A DNA stretch of 34,153 nucleotides from assembly GCA_900770445.1 (NCBI GenBank), contig CAAGKO010000005.1, positions 1-34,153 of the forward strand. Reading direction: 5' to 3'. The position numbers and the translations under genes were made by a program. This document shows positions 1 to 8,160 of this stretch, piece after piece; positions within the stretch are counted from its first letter, which is position 1; each line of letters starts with the position of its first letter. The DNA is from an uncultured Oribacterium sp. Its GTDB lineage: Bacteria > Bacillota > Clostridia > Lachnospirales > Lachnospiraceae. The notes below the pieces were generated by a model. The model had not been told where the DNA came from, made no database searches, and saw nothing but the letters and a program-made list of their open reading frames with translations.

Positions 1-293
1 ATTAGAACATTTCACAGACAGGGAAATATTCGAAGCTGTGACATTAAGTATTTGGCTTCGCAGAGGGAATACGGGGCGATTTACGAAGAAAAATCTGGAC
101 GGAGATAAAGTCACAGCTTCTGAAATGGGCGGTTTTGCGTCAAAAATCGGAATTTTACCCGGATAATACCGGGCGAGAGTGACGGGACTTAATGTCATCG
201 ACTCGCCAGGAGAGGAAACTGTGAAAAAGCCTAATGGCATACGATTCGAATAAAGCAAATTTGTGAAAAAGCCGATGCCAGCGAACGAAAACA

Positions 294-389
294 GGCGCCG
301 ATTTTTTGTTTGCCTGCACGGGGTGGGGCCGATATGTAAGTAGATAAAAGACGTACACTGGGGTGGGCAGGCAAACGAGAAGAGGCGCC
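294..389. repeat. imperfect inverted repeat, about 96 nt
   Basis: GGCGCC, an eight-base spacer and GTTTGCCTGC in the left arm (294-317) are mirrored in the right arm (367-389) with a seven-base spacer. The loop contains GGGGTGGG-type G runs on both sides. There is no U-tract after either arm, so it does not look like a simple terminator. Its function is unknown. Confidence 0.5.
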
Positions 390-598
390 CGGTATGGACA
401 TCCCTTAAAAATTATCCGCCTTACAAAATCACCCCGGCTGAACTGTTACCGTCCCTTTAAATATATCCATTCATGGAATCGCTTATATGATGTGAAATAT
501 ATTAATTTGTGTTATGATGGCGTGTACGGTGGGACCGGACGGAGAGGAGGATCTCCTTCGGTGCTGCTTTTGTTGTACTTATAATCGTTAACAACCGT

Positions 599-639
599 TA
601 CCGTTCAGACAAGCGTCTGGAGAGCCGCTCTGAACGGTG
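599..639 (+). promoter_or_regulatory. hairpin in the pth leader
   Basis: CCGTTCAGA at 601-609 pairs with TCTGAACGG at 629-637, extendable by one A-T pair. It ends about 12 nt before the GGAGG of pth. An alternative small hairpin (CAGAC/GTCTG) competes for its left arm. No T-run follows, so a leader structure acting on translation or mRNA stability is more likely than a terminator. The role is inferred. Confidence 0.4.
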
Positions 640-660
640 ACTTCTATATGGAGGAATTTT

Positions 661-1254
661 ATGTATCTGATTGCGGGTCTTGGAAATCCGGAGAAGAAAT
701 ATATCGGTACACGTCATAACACAGGTTTCGCGGCGGTGGAGGCGCTCTGCGAGAAGCTGGGCGGGCTGAAGCTGAACGAGACGAAGTTTCAGGGGGTCTA
801 TACGAAGGCGCGGGTGATGACGCCGGCGGGGCCGGAGCAGCTCATCATCGTGAAGCCGCTGACCTACATGAACCTGTCGGGCAACTGCATCGCGCCGCTC
901 GCGAACTTTTATAAGATTCCGGCGGAGCAGGTCATCGTGGTGTCGGACGACATCAACCTCGATGTCGGTCGTATGCGGATCCGGAAGGGCGGCTCGGCGG
1001 GTGGCCACAATGGCCTCAAGTCCATCATCCAGTGCCTCGGTACGGATCAGTTCCCGCGGGTGCGGGTCGGTGTCGGTCAGAAGCCGGAGTACATGGACCT
1101 CGCGGATCATGTGCTTGCGAAGTTCGACAAGAACGACACGGCGGTGATGGCAGATACCTACGATGCGGTGGCGGACGCCATCCTCGACATCGTGAACCAG
1201 GGCGTGGAACACGCGATGAACCACTATAATCCGATGAACTGCGCGAAGGCGTAA
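661..1254 (+). CDS. pth: peptidyl-tRNA hydrolase
   Basis: Pth cleaves the ester bond of peptidyl-tRNAs that drop off ribosomes, recycling tRNA in the cytosol. The protein is 197 aa, normal for the family. It opens with a beta strand and GLGNP (residues 6-10), followed by TRHNTG with the catalytic His19. VVSDDINLDVG and the glycine-rich RKGGSAGGHNGLKS segment carry the remaining conserved residues. I chose the ATG at 661 because GGAGG lies 6-10 nt upstream; an in-frame GTG at 637 would put the Shine-Dalgarno inside the gene and the family start is MYLIAGLGN-like. mfd follows after 119 bp, the usual clostridial arrangement. The intervening DNA has a small CGTGCC/GGCACG hairpin at 1306-1322 without a T-run, so the two genes are probably co-transcribed. 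Confidence 0.96.
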   Translation: MYLIAGLGNPEKKYIGTRHNTGFAAVEALCEKLGGLKLNETKFQGVYTKARVMTPAGPEQLIIVKPLTYMNLSGNCIAPLANFYKIPAEQVIVVSDDINLDVGRMRIRKGGSAGGHNGLKSIIQCLGTDQFPRVRVGVGQKPEYMDLADHVLAKFDKNDTAVMADTYDAVADAILDIVNQGVEHAMNHYNPMNCAKA

Positions 1255-1373
1255 GCCTGTGCGCGCTGCGTTTTCTGACGGACAGTATCCGGCACATCGG
1301 GTAGCCGTGCCTGCAGGGCACGACACCGCTGTCCCGGATGCCTGCATGTCATGTGTTCAGTAGAGGAGCTACG

Positions 1374-4300
1374 ATGATTAACCCATTTCTGAAAACCGAA
1401 AGCTATCAGGCGCTGCAGCAGGCCCTCACCGATGGTGTGGGTCCGCTTGCGGTGACCGGAACCGTGGATCCGGTGAAGGCCCAGCTCCTGGTGTCGCTCC
1501 GGAACACCGGGAAGACGAGCGCGCGGGCGGCGGCGAAGAACGGTAAGCGTCCGTGGAAGCTGCTGGTCGTGAAGGACGAGGCGACGGGTAAGCGCTTCGT
1601 GCGCGACATCCATGCCTTTTCGGAGCAGGCCTGGTACTACCCGGCGAAGGATTTTCTCTTCTATCAGGCGGATACACAGGGCACGCTCATCACCCGGCAG
1701 CGCGTCGAGGTACTGAAGCACATCATGGAGGACGACGGCGGCGTCGTGGTCGCCAGCATTGACGCACTCATGGACCGGGTGCTCGGACGTGAGAATTTCT
1801 CGGAGTCCGTGCTGACGGTCGAGCCGGGGATGACGATGGAGATGGAGGCGCTCTCCACGAAGCTGTCGCGCCTCGGTTACGAGCGCGTGGTCGAGGTCGA
1901 CGCGATGGGCGAGTACTCGATCCGTGGTGGCATCGTCGACGTCTATCCGTTTACCTCGGAAAATCCGGTCCGCATCGAGTTCTGGGACACCGAGGTCGAC
2001 GGCATCCGGACCTTCGACGCGGAGACGCAGCGCTCGATCGATACCCTGGACAGCGTGGAGATCTACCCGGCGTCCGATCGTGCGGGCAGTGCGGCCGGCG
2101 AGAAGCAGGAGGTGAGCCTCCTTGATTATTTCGATGAGCGAACACTGCTCTTCCTCGATGAGCCGGACCGTCTCCGGGAGCGGGGTACGGTGGTCGAAAC
2201 CGAGTTCCGCGAGAGCTTCGAGGCGCGGGTGGAGGAGATGCAGCACCACGCGAAGCTGGCGGCGACACTCGAGGCACAGGGGCTCGCGGAGAAGGACGAG
2301 CGCGATCCGGACAAGCTGATCTACGGCATCGACCAGATCATGGAGCGGCTTGATACGCCGCGGACGATCGCCTTCAGCGCCCTCGGCACGAACCTGAGCG
2401 TGCTGAAGACGAAGCAGCGCGTCCACTTCGAGACGGCGGAGGTGACGCCGTATAACAAGTCCGGCTTCGAGATGCTGCTGAAGGACCTTCAGCGCTGGCA
2501 GAGCGAGCAGTACCAGATCGTGCTGCTGAGCCCGTCCCGGACCCGTGCGTCGCGTCTCGCGCAGAACCTCCGTGACTACGATCTGCGGGCCTACTGCCCG
2601 GATGTGCCGGAGGCCAATGCAGACGCCGTGTCAGCAGATGGCGCAGCCGGCACCGGCAACCTGGCGGGAGCGAGTGCGTCGAGCGCAGGTACAAAGCAGA
2701 GCACGACAGCATTGGCCTCGGGTAAGGCGGCCAACATGAGAAGCGGTCAGGGCAGCAGTCTGTCGGCGCAGATCCTCGATGTGGCCGGGCGGGAGATCCG
2801 TGCGGCACATGAGGCGGAGACGCGCGGTGCCATCATGGTCATGTTCGGGGTGCTGAATACGGGCTACCAGTTCCCGGCGGAGCGCTTCGTGCTGCTCACC
2901 GAGGGCGACATGTTCGGCAACACGAACGCGGTTCAGAAGAAGCGGAAGCAGAAGAAGCTCGACGGCCAGCACATCGCAAAGCTGAGCGAGCTGAGTGTCG
3001 GCGATTACGTGGTGCATGAGGACCACGGGATCGGCATCTACCGCGGCATTGAGCGCATCGAGAGCCAGGGCGTGACGAAGGACTACATCAAGATCGAGTA
3101 CGGCGACGGTGGCAATCTCTACCTGCCGGCGACCCGGCTCGAGGGTATTCAGAAGTACGCGGGGGCGGAGGCGACGAAGCCGAAGCTGAACCGGCTCGGC
3201 GGTACGGAGTGGACGAAGACCCGCTCGCGTGTGCAGCATGCGGTGAAGGAGATTGCGCGCGACCTCGTGAAGCTGTATGCGGCGCGGCAGTCGGAGTCCG
3301 GCTACCAGTTCGGGCCGGATACCGTCTGGCAGAAGGAGTTCGAGGAGATGTTCCCGTACGAGGAGACGGTCGACCAGGACCTCGCCATCGAAGCGGTGAA
3401 GCAGGACATGGAGAGCCATAAGATCATGGACCGCCTGATCTGCGGTGACGTGGGCTACGGCAAGACCGAGGTCGCACTGCGCGCCGCCTTCAAGGCCGTG
3501 CAGGACAGTAAGCAGGTGGCCTACCTCGTGCCGACCACCATCCTCGCGCAGCAGATCTACAACACCTTCGTCGAGCGCATGAAGGGCTTTCCGGTGAACA
3601 TCGCGCTGCTGTGCCGCTTCCGGACGCCGCAGCAGATCCGAAAGTCCCTCGACGACCTGAAGGCCGGCCGTGTCGATGTCATCATTGGCACCCACCGCCT
3701 GCTCAGTAAGGACGTCGAGTTCCGGAATCTCGGCCTCCTCATCGTCGACGAGGAGCAGCGCTTCGGCGTGACGCATAAGGAGCGCATCAAAAACCTGAAG
3801 AAAAACGTCGACGTGCTGACACTGACGGCGACGCCGATCCCGCGGACGCTGCACATGTCGCTGGTCGGCATCCGCGATATGTCGGTACTCGAGGAGCCGC
3901 CGATCGACCGTGTGCCGATCCAGACCTATGTCATGGAGTACAACGACGAGCTCGTGCGCGAGGCGATCAACCGCGAGCTCGCGCGAAACGGCCAGGTGTA
4001 CTATGTCTACAACCGGGTCAATAACATCGCCGACGTCGCGGGGCATGTACAGAAGCTCTGCCCGGAGGCGCGCATCGCGTACGCGCATGGCCAGATGTCG
4101 GAGACGCAGCTCGAGGATATCATGCTGCGCTTCATCAACGGCGAGGTGAACGTACTGGTGTCGACGACGATCATCGAGACCGGCCTCGACATCCCGAACG
4201 CGAACACGATGATCATCCAGGACGCGGACCGGATGGGCCTGAGCCAGCTGTATCAGATCCGTGGACGAGTCGGGCGCTCGAACCGCACAGCGTACGCGTT

Positions 4301-5006
4301 CCTCATGTACCGCCGCGGCAAGATGCTGACGGAGGAATCCGAGAAGCGGCTGAAGGCGATCCGCGAGTTCACCCAGCTCGGCTCGGGCATCCGGATCGCG
4401 ATGCGCGACCTCGAGATCCGCGGTGCGGGCAATGTCTTAGGCGCAGAGCAGCATGGCCACATGGAGGCTGTCGGTTACGATCTGTACTGCAAGCTGCTGA
4501 ACACCGCCGTGAAGGAGGAGAAGGGCGAGCTGCAGGAGCAGCCGGGCTTCGATACCCAGATCGACTGCGATATCGACGCGTTCATCCCGGATACCTATAT
4601 CCCGAACGAATCGCAGAAGCTCGACGTCTACAAGCGGATCTCGTCCATCGAGAACGAAGAGGACTACAGCGAGATGCAGGATGAGCTCATCGACCGCTTC
4701 GGCGAGATCCCGAAGCCGTGTGCGAACCTGCTCCGTATCGCACTCCTCCGTGCGGAGGCGCATCGAAGCTACGCCACCGAGGTGGACATCCGGAAGGGCA
4801 GCTGGAAGATTCTTCTCGATCCGAAGGCACGGATCCGCGTCGAGGAGATCCCGGCTCTCGTCCGAGAACAGCAGGGCCGCCTCCGCTTCGTGACCGGCAA
4901 GCAGGCGATGCTCGTCTTCCGACAGAGCGCCCGCGAAAAAGCCTGGACCCTGCTCGAAACCATGGACGACGCCGAAAAGACCCTGAAGCGCCTGCAGTTA
5001 AGCTGA
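1374..5006 (+). CDS. mfd: transcription-repair coupling factor Mfd
   Basis: Mfd displaces RNA polymerase stalled at DNA lesions and recruits UvrA for nucleotide excision repair. The 1210-aa protein has the full domain order: UvrB-like N-terminal module, CarD-like RNA polymerase interaction domain (VGDYVVHEDHGIGIYRG), RecG-like helicase with Walker A GDVGYGKTE from residue 691, DEEQ box at 792-795, the TTIIETGLDIP and QIRGRVGRS motifs, and the C-terminal TRCF domain. ATG 1374 is preferred over the ATG at 1338 because GAGGAG lies 5 nt before it. About 50 residues (roughly 412-462, bases 2611-2760) form an Ala/Ser/Gly/Thr-rich insertion between the UvrB-like module and the interaction domain. 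It is bracketed by GGCCAATGC (2612-2620) and GCATTGGCC (2709-2717). A REP-like repeat starts directly after the stop codon. Confidence 0.97.
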   Translation: MINPFLKTESYQALQQALTDGVGPLAVTGTVDPVKAQLLVSLRNTGKTSARAAAKNGKRPWKLLVVKDEATGKRFVRDIHAFSEQAWYYPAKDFLFYQADTQGTLITRQRVEVLKHIMEDDGGVVVASIDALMDRVLGRENFSESVLTVEPGMTMEMEALSTKLSRLGYERVVEVDAMGEYSIRGGIVDVYPFTSENPVRIEFWDTEVDGIRTFDAETQRSIDTLDSVEIYPASDRAGSAAGEKQEVSLLDYFDERTLLFLDEPDRLRERGTVVETEFRESFEARVEEMQHHAKLAATLEAQGLAEKDERDPDKLIYGIDQIMERLDTPRTIAFSALGTNLSVLKTKQRVHFETAEVTPYNKSGFEMLLKDLQRWQSEQYQIVLLSPSRTRASRLAQNLRDYDLRAYCPDVPEANADAVSADGAAGTGNLAGASASSAGTKQSTTALASGKAANMRSGQGSSLSAQILDVAGREIRAAHEAETRGAIMVMFGVLNTGYQFPAERFVLLTEGDMFGNTNAVQKKRKQKKLDGQHIAKLSELSVGDYVVHEDHGIGIYRGIERIESQGVTKDYIKIEYGDGGNLYLPATRLEGIQKYAGAEATKPKLNRLGGTEWTKTRSRVQHAVKEIARDLVKLYAARQSESGYQFGPDTVWQKEFEEMFPYEETVDQDLAIEAVKQDMESHKIMDRLICGDVGYGKTEVALRAAFKAVQDSKQVAYLVPTTILAQQIYNTFVERMKGFPVNIALLCRFRTPQQIRKSLDDLKAGRVDVIIGTHRLLSKDVEFRNLGLLIVDEEQRFGVTHKERIKNLKKNVDVLTLTATPIPRTLHMSLVGIRDMSVLEEPPIDRVPIQTYVMEYNDELVREAINRELARNGQVYYVYNRVNNIADVAGHVQKLCPEARIAYAHGQMSETQLEDIMLRFINGEVNVLVSTTIIETGLDIPNANTMIIQDADRMGLSQLYQIRGRVGRSNRTAYAFLMYRRGKMLTEESEKRLKAIREFTQLGSGIRIAMRDLEIRGAGNVLGAEQHGHMEAVGYDLYCKLLNTAVKEEKGELQEQPGFDTQIDCDIDAFIPDTYIPNESQKLDVYKRISSIENEEDYSEMQDELIDRFGEIPKPCANLLRIALLRAEAHRSYATEVDIRKGSWKILLDPKARIRVEEIPALVREQQGRLRFVTGKQAMLVFRQSAREKAWTLLETMDDAEKTLKRLQLS

Positions 5007-5043
5007 AGTTTATGGGGTCAGACCCCCTTACGAAATTCTTAAG
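5007..5043 (+). repeat. 37-nt REP-like repeat, copy A
   Basis: It begins on the base after the mfd stop codon. It contains the near-palindrome GGGGTCAGACCCC (5014-5026) and ends in TTACGAAATTCTTAAG. Bases 22735-22771 are its reverse complement with one mismatch in 37. A second GGGGTCAGACCCC follows at 5064-5076, so two cores sit about 50 bp apart in front of the hup promoter. There is no U-tract, so terminator function is doubtful. Confidence 0.85.
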
Positions 5044-5094
5044 GTGGTCGAAAAATCCACGCGGGGGTCAGACCCCTCGGGAGCCGTTTCTTTG

Positions 5095-5123
5095 TTGACA
5101 TGCAGAGGCGCAGAGATTATACT
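5095..5123 (+). promoter_or_regulatory. sigma-A promoter of hup
   Basis: TTGACA at 5095-5100, a 17-bp spacer and TATACT at 5118-5123 form a near-consensus promoter. It would give a 5' leader of about 70 nt before the HU start codon. The strength fits an abundant nucleoid protein. Confidence 0.85.
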
Positions 5124-5199
5124 TTTTATGTCAATTTTTAAATATGGAGATTATGGGCTTTTTTCGATATCTGCCTGTAATCACGTGGAGGAAAACAAA

Positions 5200-5475
5200 A
5201 TGAATAGAGTTGAATTAGTAGCAGCCGTTGCAAAGAGCGCAGACCTTTCCAAGAAGGACGCAGATGCAGCTGTTAAGGCCGTATTTGATACTATCGCTGA
5301 TGCACTCGCTGAGAACGATAAGGTTCAGCTGATCGGCTTCGGTACCTTCGATGTCGCTGAGAGAGCAGCGCGCGAGGGCAGAAACCCGAGAACTGGTGCT
5401 ACCATGAACATCGAGGCTTCCAAGGCTCCGAGATTCAAGGCTGGTAAGGCCCTCAAGGATAAGATCAACGGTTAA
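5200..5475 (+). CDS. hup: HU family DNA-binding protein
   Basis: HU is a dimeric histone-like protein that bends and compacts DNA. The 91-aa product is the standard length. It has the N-terminal helical dimerisation region and the beta-arm signature FGTFDVAERAAREGRNPRTG, followed by the basic APRFKAGKALKDKI tail. The ORF is open further upstream to 5044, but ATG 5200 is preceded by GGAGG at 5188-5192 and matches the family start. Codon use differs from the neighbours (AGA for Arg, GCT for Ala), as expected of a very highly expressed gene. It has its own strong promoter and terminator, so it is probably a single-gene unit in this block. Confidence 0.97.
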   Translation: MNRVELVAAVAKSADLSKKDADAAVKAVFDTIADALAENDKVQLIGFGTFDVAERAAREGRNPRTGATMNIEASKAPRFKAGKALKDKING

Positions 5476-5495
5476 CACGAATCGGATAAAATCCG

Positions 5496-5531
5496 GAGGC
5501 GGCCTTCCATGGCCGCCTCTTTTGTATTTTT
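5496..5531 (+). terminator. rho-independent terminator after hup
   Basis: GAGGCGGCC (5496-5504) and GGCCGCCTC (5511-5519) form a perfect 9-bp stem with a six-base loop, followed by TTTTGTATTTTT. The rqcP ribosome binding site lies immediately downstream, so it probably attenuates rather than fully blocks read-through into rqcP. Confidence 0.92.
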
Positions 5532-5540
5532 GAGGAAATT

Positions 5541-5780
5541 ATGAGACTAGACAAATACCTGAAAGTATCGAGACTCATCAAGCGTCGTACGGTGGCGAAC
5601 GAAGCCTGCGACGCAGGAAGAGTACTCGTGAACGACCGTCCGCAGCGCGCATCCTATGATGTGAAGGTGGGCGACGTCATCGAGATCCGCTTCGGTGAGA
5701 AATCCGTCCGGGCAGAGGTTCTGGCGGTACAGGAAACTGTACATAAGGAAGAGGCAGGAGACCTTTTTAAGTATCTATGA
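5541..5780 (+). CDS. rqcP: S4-domain ribosome quality control protein RqcP
   Basis: RqcP (formerly YabO) belongs to the Hsp15-like S4 RNA-binding family and helps RqcH add C-terminal alanine tails to nascent chains on obstructed 50S subunits. The 79-aa protein is essentially one S4 domain: MRLDKYLKVSRLIKRRTVA, then AGRVLVND and the VGDVIEIRFG strand. GAGGAAATT precedes the ATG. Its end overlaps the divIC start (ATG at 5777 inside the last codons), indicating translational coupling. In spore-forming Clostridia yabP and yabQ usually lie between these two genes; they are missing here. Confidence 0.92.
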   Translation: MRLDKYLKVSRLIKRRTVANEACDAGRVLVNDRPQRASYDVKVGDVIEIRFGEKSVRAEVLAVQETVHKEEAGDLFKYL

Positions 5781-6088
5781 AACGAAAACAGCGTCCGCGT
5801 AAAAATCTATCCAGCAACCGTCTGGCGATCATCGGCATCACGATCGTGGTGCTGTTTCTTGCGATCGCCATCAACATCCGGGGCAAGACGCTTCGGCAGC
5901 AGGAGCGGGATTACCAGGCCCAGGAAGAGAGCCTGGATGCCGCCATCGCCGATGAAGAGCAGCACGGTAAGGAGCTGGAAGAGAAAAAGGTCTACGTAAA
6001 AACGAAGGAATTCACGATGGAGAAAGCCCGTGAGATCTTCGGACTGAAGCTTCCGGACGAAATCATCATCAAACCGGATGAAAAGTAA
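5777..6088 (+). CDS. divIC: FtsB/DivIC-type septum formation protein
   Basis: DivIC is a bitopic divisome protein that forms a complex with FtsL and DivIB/FtsQ and helps activate septal peptidoglycan synthesis. The 103-aa product has a short basic cytosolic N-terminus, one transmembrane segment (about 17-35), a coiled coil rich in Gln/Glu/Lys (about 40-75) and the family C-terminal signature AREIFGLKLPDEIIIKPDE. It overlaps rqcP by 4 nt. A terminator-like hairpin separates it from tilS. A second protein of similar architecture lies at 11244-11843; position beside rqcP supports calling this one DivIC and the other FtsL-like. Confidence 0.88.
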   Translation: MKRKQRPRKNLSSNRLAIIGITIVVLFLAIAINIRGKTLRQQERDYQAQEESLDAAIADEEQHGKELEEKKVYVKTKEFTMEKAREIFGLKLPDEIIIKPDEK

Positions 6089-6107
6089 GAGATTACTTAG
6101 TAAAATG

Positions 6108-6143
6108 AGGTGGAGAGACGCAGGTTTCTCCACCTTTGCTTTT
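6108..6143 (+). terminator. terminator or attenuator between divIC and tilS
   Basis: AGGTGGAGA (6108-6116) pairs with TCTCCACCT (6127-6135), followed by TTGCTTTT. It lies in the 69-bp gap between the divIC stop and the tilS start and overlaps no coding sequence. The T-run is interrupted, so partial termination is likely. Confidence 0.75.
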
Positions 6144-6157
6144 GAGAGGAGCGTCGC

Positions 6158-7468
6158 ATGGATGCGCTTATGCTGGAAATCAAACGATATATCGAGAAAA
6201 ATCAGCTGATCTGTCCGGGCGATGGCGTCGTGGTCGGCCTTTCGGGCGGCCCTGATTCGGTCTTCCTGCTGTATGCGCTGCACACGCTGCAGGCTCGGAT
6301 GGGCTTTACGCTGCGGGCGGTGCACGTCCACCACGGCATCCGCGGCGCGGAGGCGGACCGCGACGAGGCGTTTTCGGCGGAACTCTGCGCGAAGCTGGCT
6401 GTCCCGTTTCAGGCGGTGCATGTCGCGGCGCCGGCGTATGCGGCGCAGCATGGGCTCAGCCTGGAGGAGGCCGCGCGCATCCTCCGTTACGAGGCGCTCG
6501 AAGCCGCGCGGCAGCAACTGGGGCAGACGCTGGCGGCCAGACCGTCGAACGCCTCGGTGCCTTCGTCTATGGGAGCACCGTCGTCATTTCAACCTGTTCG
6601 CGCAGCCACAACCCCGTCTGCTCCCGCCGCCTGGATCGCGGTGGCGCATCATCTCGATGATCAGGCGGAGACCGTCCTCCATAATCTCGTGCGCGGCGCG
6701 GGTCTTCGCGGCCTCGCAGGCATGGAGAATCGGCGAAATCACGTGATTCGGCCATTGCTTTCCATAAAAAGAGAAGATATACTGAAATGGCTTGAACAGA
6801 ATAACATACCGTACGTGACGGATTCGACGAACGCGGATCCGCACTACACCCGGAATCGCATTCGCAGCACGGTGCTGCCGGAGCTTCGCGAGATCAACCC
6901 GGAGGCGAGTGCCCACATCGCGCACAGTGCGGCGCTCCTTCGCGAGGCGGATGCGTACTTTCATGCGCTTGCGCTTCAGTACGTGGACGCGCACGCGACG
7001 CTGACGGGTGCCCCGGATTCGGCCGAGGCAGTCGACCGGAGCGCGCATGCCCGCCCGAAGTCACCAGAACTCTCAGGTCCATCGGTACCGTTACCGGAGC
7101 CGGATGGCCCGGGCGCAGAAACGACCCAGAGGTCGACTGCATTGGCAGAAACAGGCGCGGAGGGCGCAACAGAAGCGCCGGCCGAGGCGACGATTTTACG
7201 GTCGATCGCATTGCCCGTCGTGAAGCTGAAGGAGTACCCGGAGCTCGTGCGGCAGTATGTCTACATCGAGCTGATCCGCCGGATCGGAACGCCCCAGAAG
7301 GACTGGAGCGCCGTGCATTACCGGGACATCGACCGTCTGATTTTCGGGCCGGGCGGCGCGCATCTCGACCTTCCGTACCGGATGAGCGCAGAGTATCGTA
7401 AAAAGACCTTGATTCTACAGGAGAATCGAGAGGTTATCAGTGTAAAAAGGAGAAAAAATCATGGCTGA
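6158..7468 (+). CDS. tilS: tRNA(Ile)-lysidine synthase TilS
   Basis: TilS attaches lysine to C34 of the CAU-anticodon isoleucine tRNA using ATP, changing both charging and decoding to AUA. The 436-aa protein has the PP-loop SGGPDS at residues 29-34, a VHVHHGIRG strand, the AHHLDDQAET motif and the RNRIRSTVLP element. GAGGAG precedes the ATG. Two low-complexity stretches interrupt it: about residues 127-158 (Ser/Ala/Pro-rich, before AWIAVAHHLDD) and about 283-348, which contains GCATTGGC at 7139-7146 and an inverted GCAGTCGAC/GTCGACTGC pair at 7028-7036 and 7132-7140. The C-terminal domain seems short after this second insertion. It overlaps hpt by 8 nt, a common arrangement. Confidence 0.93.
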   Translation: MDALMLEIKRYIEKNQLICPGDGVVVGLSGGPDSVFLLYALHTLQARMGFTLRAVHVHHGIRGAEADRDEAFSAELCAKLAVPFQAVHVAAPAYAAQHGLSLEEAARILRYEALEAARQQLGQTLAARPSNASVPSSMGAPSSFQPVRAATTPSAPAAWIAVAHHLDDQAETVLHNLVRGAGLRGLAGMENRRNHVIRPLLSIKREDILKWLEQNNIPYVTDSTNADPHYTRNRIRSTVLPELREINPEASAHIAHSAALLREADAYFHALALQYVDAHATLTGAPDSAEAVDRSAHARPKSPELSGPSVPLPEPDGPGAETTQRSTALAETGAEGATEAPAEATILRSIALPVVKLKEYPELVRQYVYIELIRRIGTPQKDWSAVHYRDIDRLIFGPGGAHLDLPYRMSAEYRKKTLILQENREVISVKRRKNHG

Positions 7469-7991
7469 GCATGTTAGAGTGCTGATCCCGGAGGATCAGA
7501 TTGAAGCACGTATCACAGAAATTGCGGATCAGATTTCAGAGGCGTATAAGGGCGAGTCCCTCCACCTCATCTGCATCCTGAAGGGCGGCGCGATGTTCAT
7601 GTGCGAGCTCGCGAAGCGCATCCATGACGTGGATGTATCCTTCGATTTCATGTCCGTCTCCAGCTATGGCGGCGGCACGACATCCAGCGGAATCGTGAAG
7701 ATCGTGAAGGACCTCGATGAGCCGCTCGAGGGCAAGCATGTCATGATCGTCGAGGACATCATCGACACCGGACACACGCTGAACCACCTGAGCAAGATGC
7801 TCCTCGACCGGAAGCCGCTGTCCATCGAGATCTGCACGCTGCTGAACAAGCCGTCCCGTCGCGAGAAGGAAGTGCCGGTGAAGTACTCCTGCTTCGAGAT
7901 CCCGGACGAGTTTGTGGTCGGCTATGGTCTCGACTATGACCAGCGCTACCGCAACCTTCCGTTCATCGGTGTGGTAGAGTTCGATCAGTGA
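7461..7991 (+). CDS. hpt: hypoxanthine phosphoribosyltransferase
   Basis: Hpt salvages hypoxanthine (and usually guanine) by transferring ribose-5-phosphate from PRPP to give IMP or GMP. The 176-aa protein is the standard length. It shows the LICILKGGAMFMCEL segment, the PRPP-binding loop HVMIVEDIIDTGHTL (about residues 93-107) and the C-terminal FVVGYGLDYDQRYRNLPFIG signature. AAGGAG lies 7-12 nt before the ATG, inside the end of tilS, so translation of the two is coupled. In many Firmicutes ftsH follows hpt; here a terminator and an unrelated amylase gene follow instead. Confidence 0.96.
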   Translation: MAEHVRVLIPEDQIEARITEIADQISEAYKGESLHLICILKGGAMFMCELAKRIHDVDVSFDFMSVSSYGGGTTSSGIVKIVKDLDEPLEGKHVMIVEDIIDTGHTLNHLSKMLLDRKPLSIEICTLLNKPSRREKEVPVKYSCFEIPDEFVVGYGLDYDQRYRNLPFIGVVEFDQ

Positions 7992-8005
7992 ATTCAGTTT
8001 CGGAT

Positions 8006-8030
8006 AGCCTGGCGTCTGCCAGGCTGTTTT
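8006..8030 (+). terminator. rho-independent terminator after hpt
   Basis: AGCCTGGC (8006-8013), loop GTCT, GCCAGGCT (8018-8025), then GTTTT. It ends the tilS-hpt transcript. The rest of the gap to 8160 contains another dyad (GGCCG/CGGCC around 8104-8123) with no T-run. Confidence 0.85.
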
Positions 8031-8160
8031 CGCTGTGTCGACGTCCTGCACGAAGGGGGATACTCGCCGGGCATGATCGGACATATGAGATGGATAGATT
8101 GCCTGGCCGGGAGGTACGGCCGGGTACAGAGAATAAGTCAGTAGGGAAGTAAGAAAGTAA

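Larger units (their letters stand above)
1..660. other. gene-poor structured region upstream of pth
   Basis: I find no convincing gene here; the short ORFs lack ribosome binding sites and recognisable products. The stretch is AT-richer than the genes that follow and full of local dyads. A CCCGG/CCGGG hairpin lies at 158-173. A larger stem with GGCGAG at 172-177 and CTCGCC at 202-207 follows. An 11-nt direct repeat GTGAAAAAGCC occurs at 221-231 and 263-273. GTTTGCCTGC at 308-317 is inverted at 367-376, with GGCGCC outside both arms at 294-299 and 384-389. An extended -10-like TGTTATGAT lies at 510-518 and could start the pth transcript. A noncoding RNA or decayed repeat is possible, but I match no known family. 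Confidence 0.4.

Noticed and set aside
155..584. Short ORFs on both strands in the leader region (155-358 minus, 363-584 plus)
   Set aside because: No Shine-Dalgarno, no family resemblance, and both overlap the hairpin-rich sequence.
1224..4088. Two long antisense ORFs opposite mfd (400 and 485 codons)
   Set aside because: Same codon-bias artefact; composition dominated by Arg, Leu, Asp and His with no domain.
5014..5076. GGGGTCAGACCCC palindromes as terminators of mfd
   Set aside because: Stem of four to five pairs with a five-base loop and no T-run; repetition elsewhere fits a REP-like element better.
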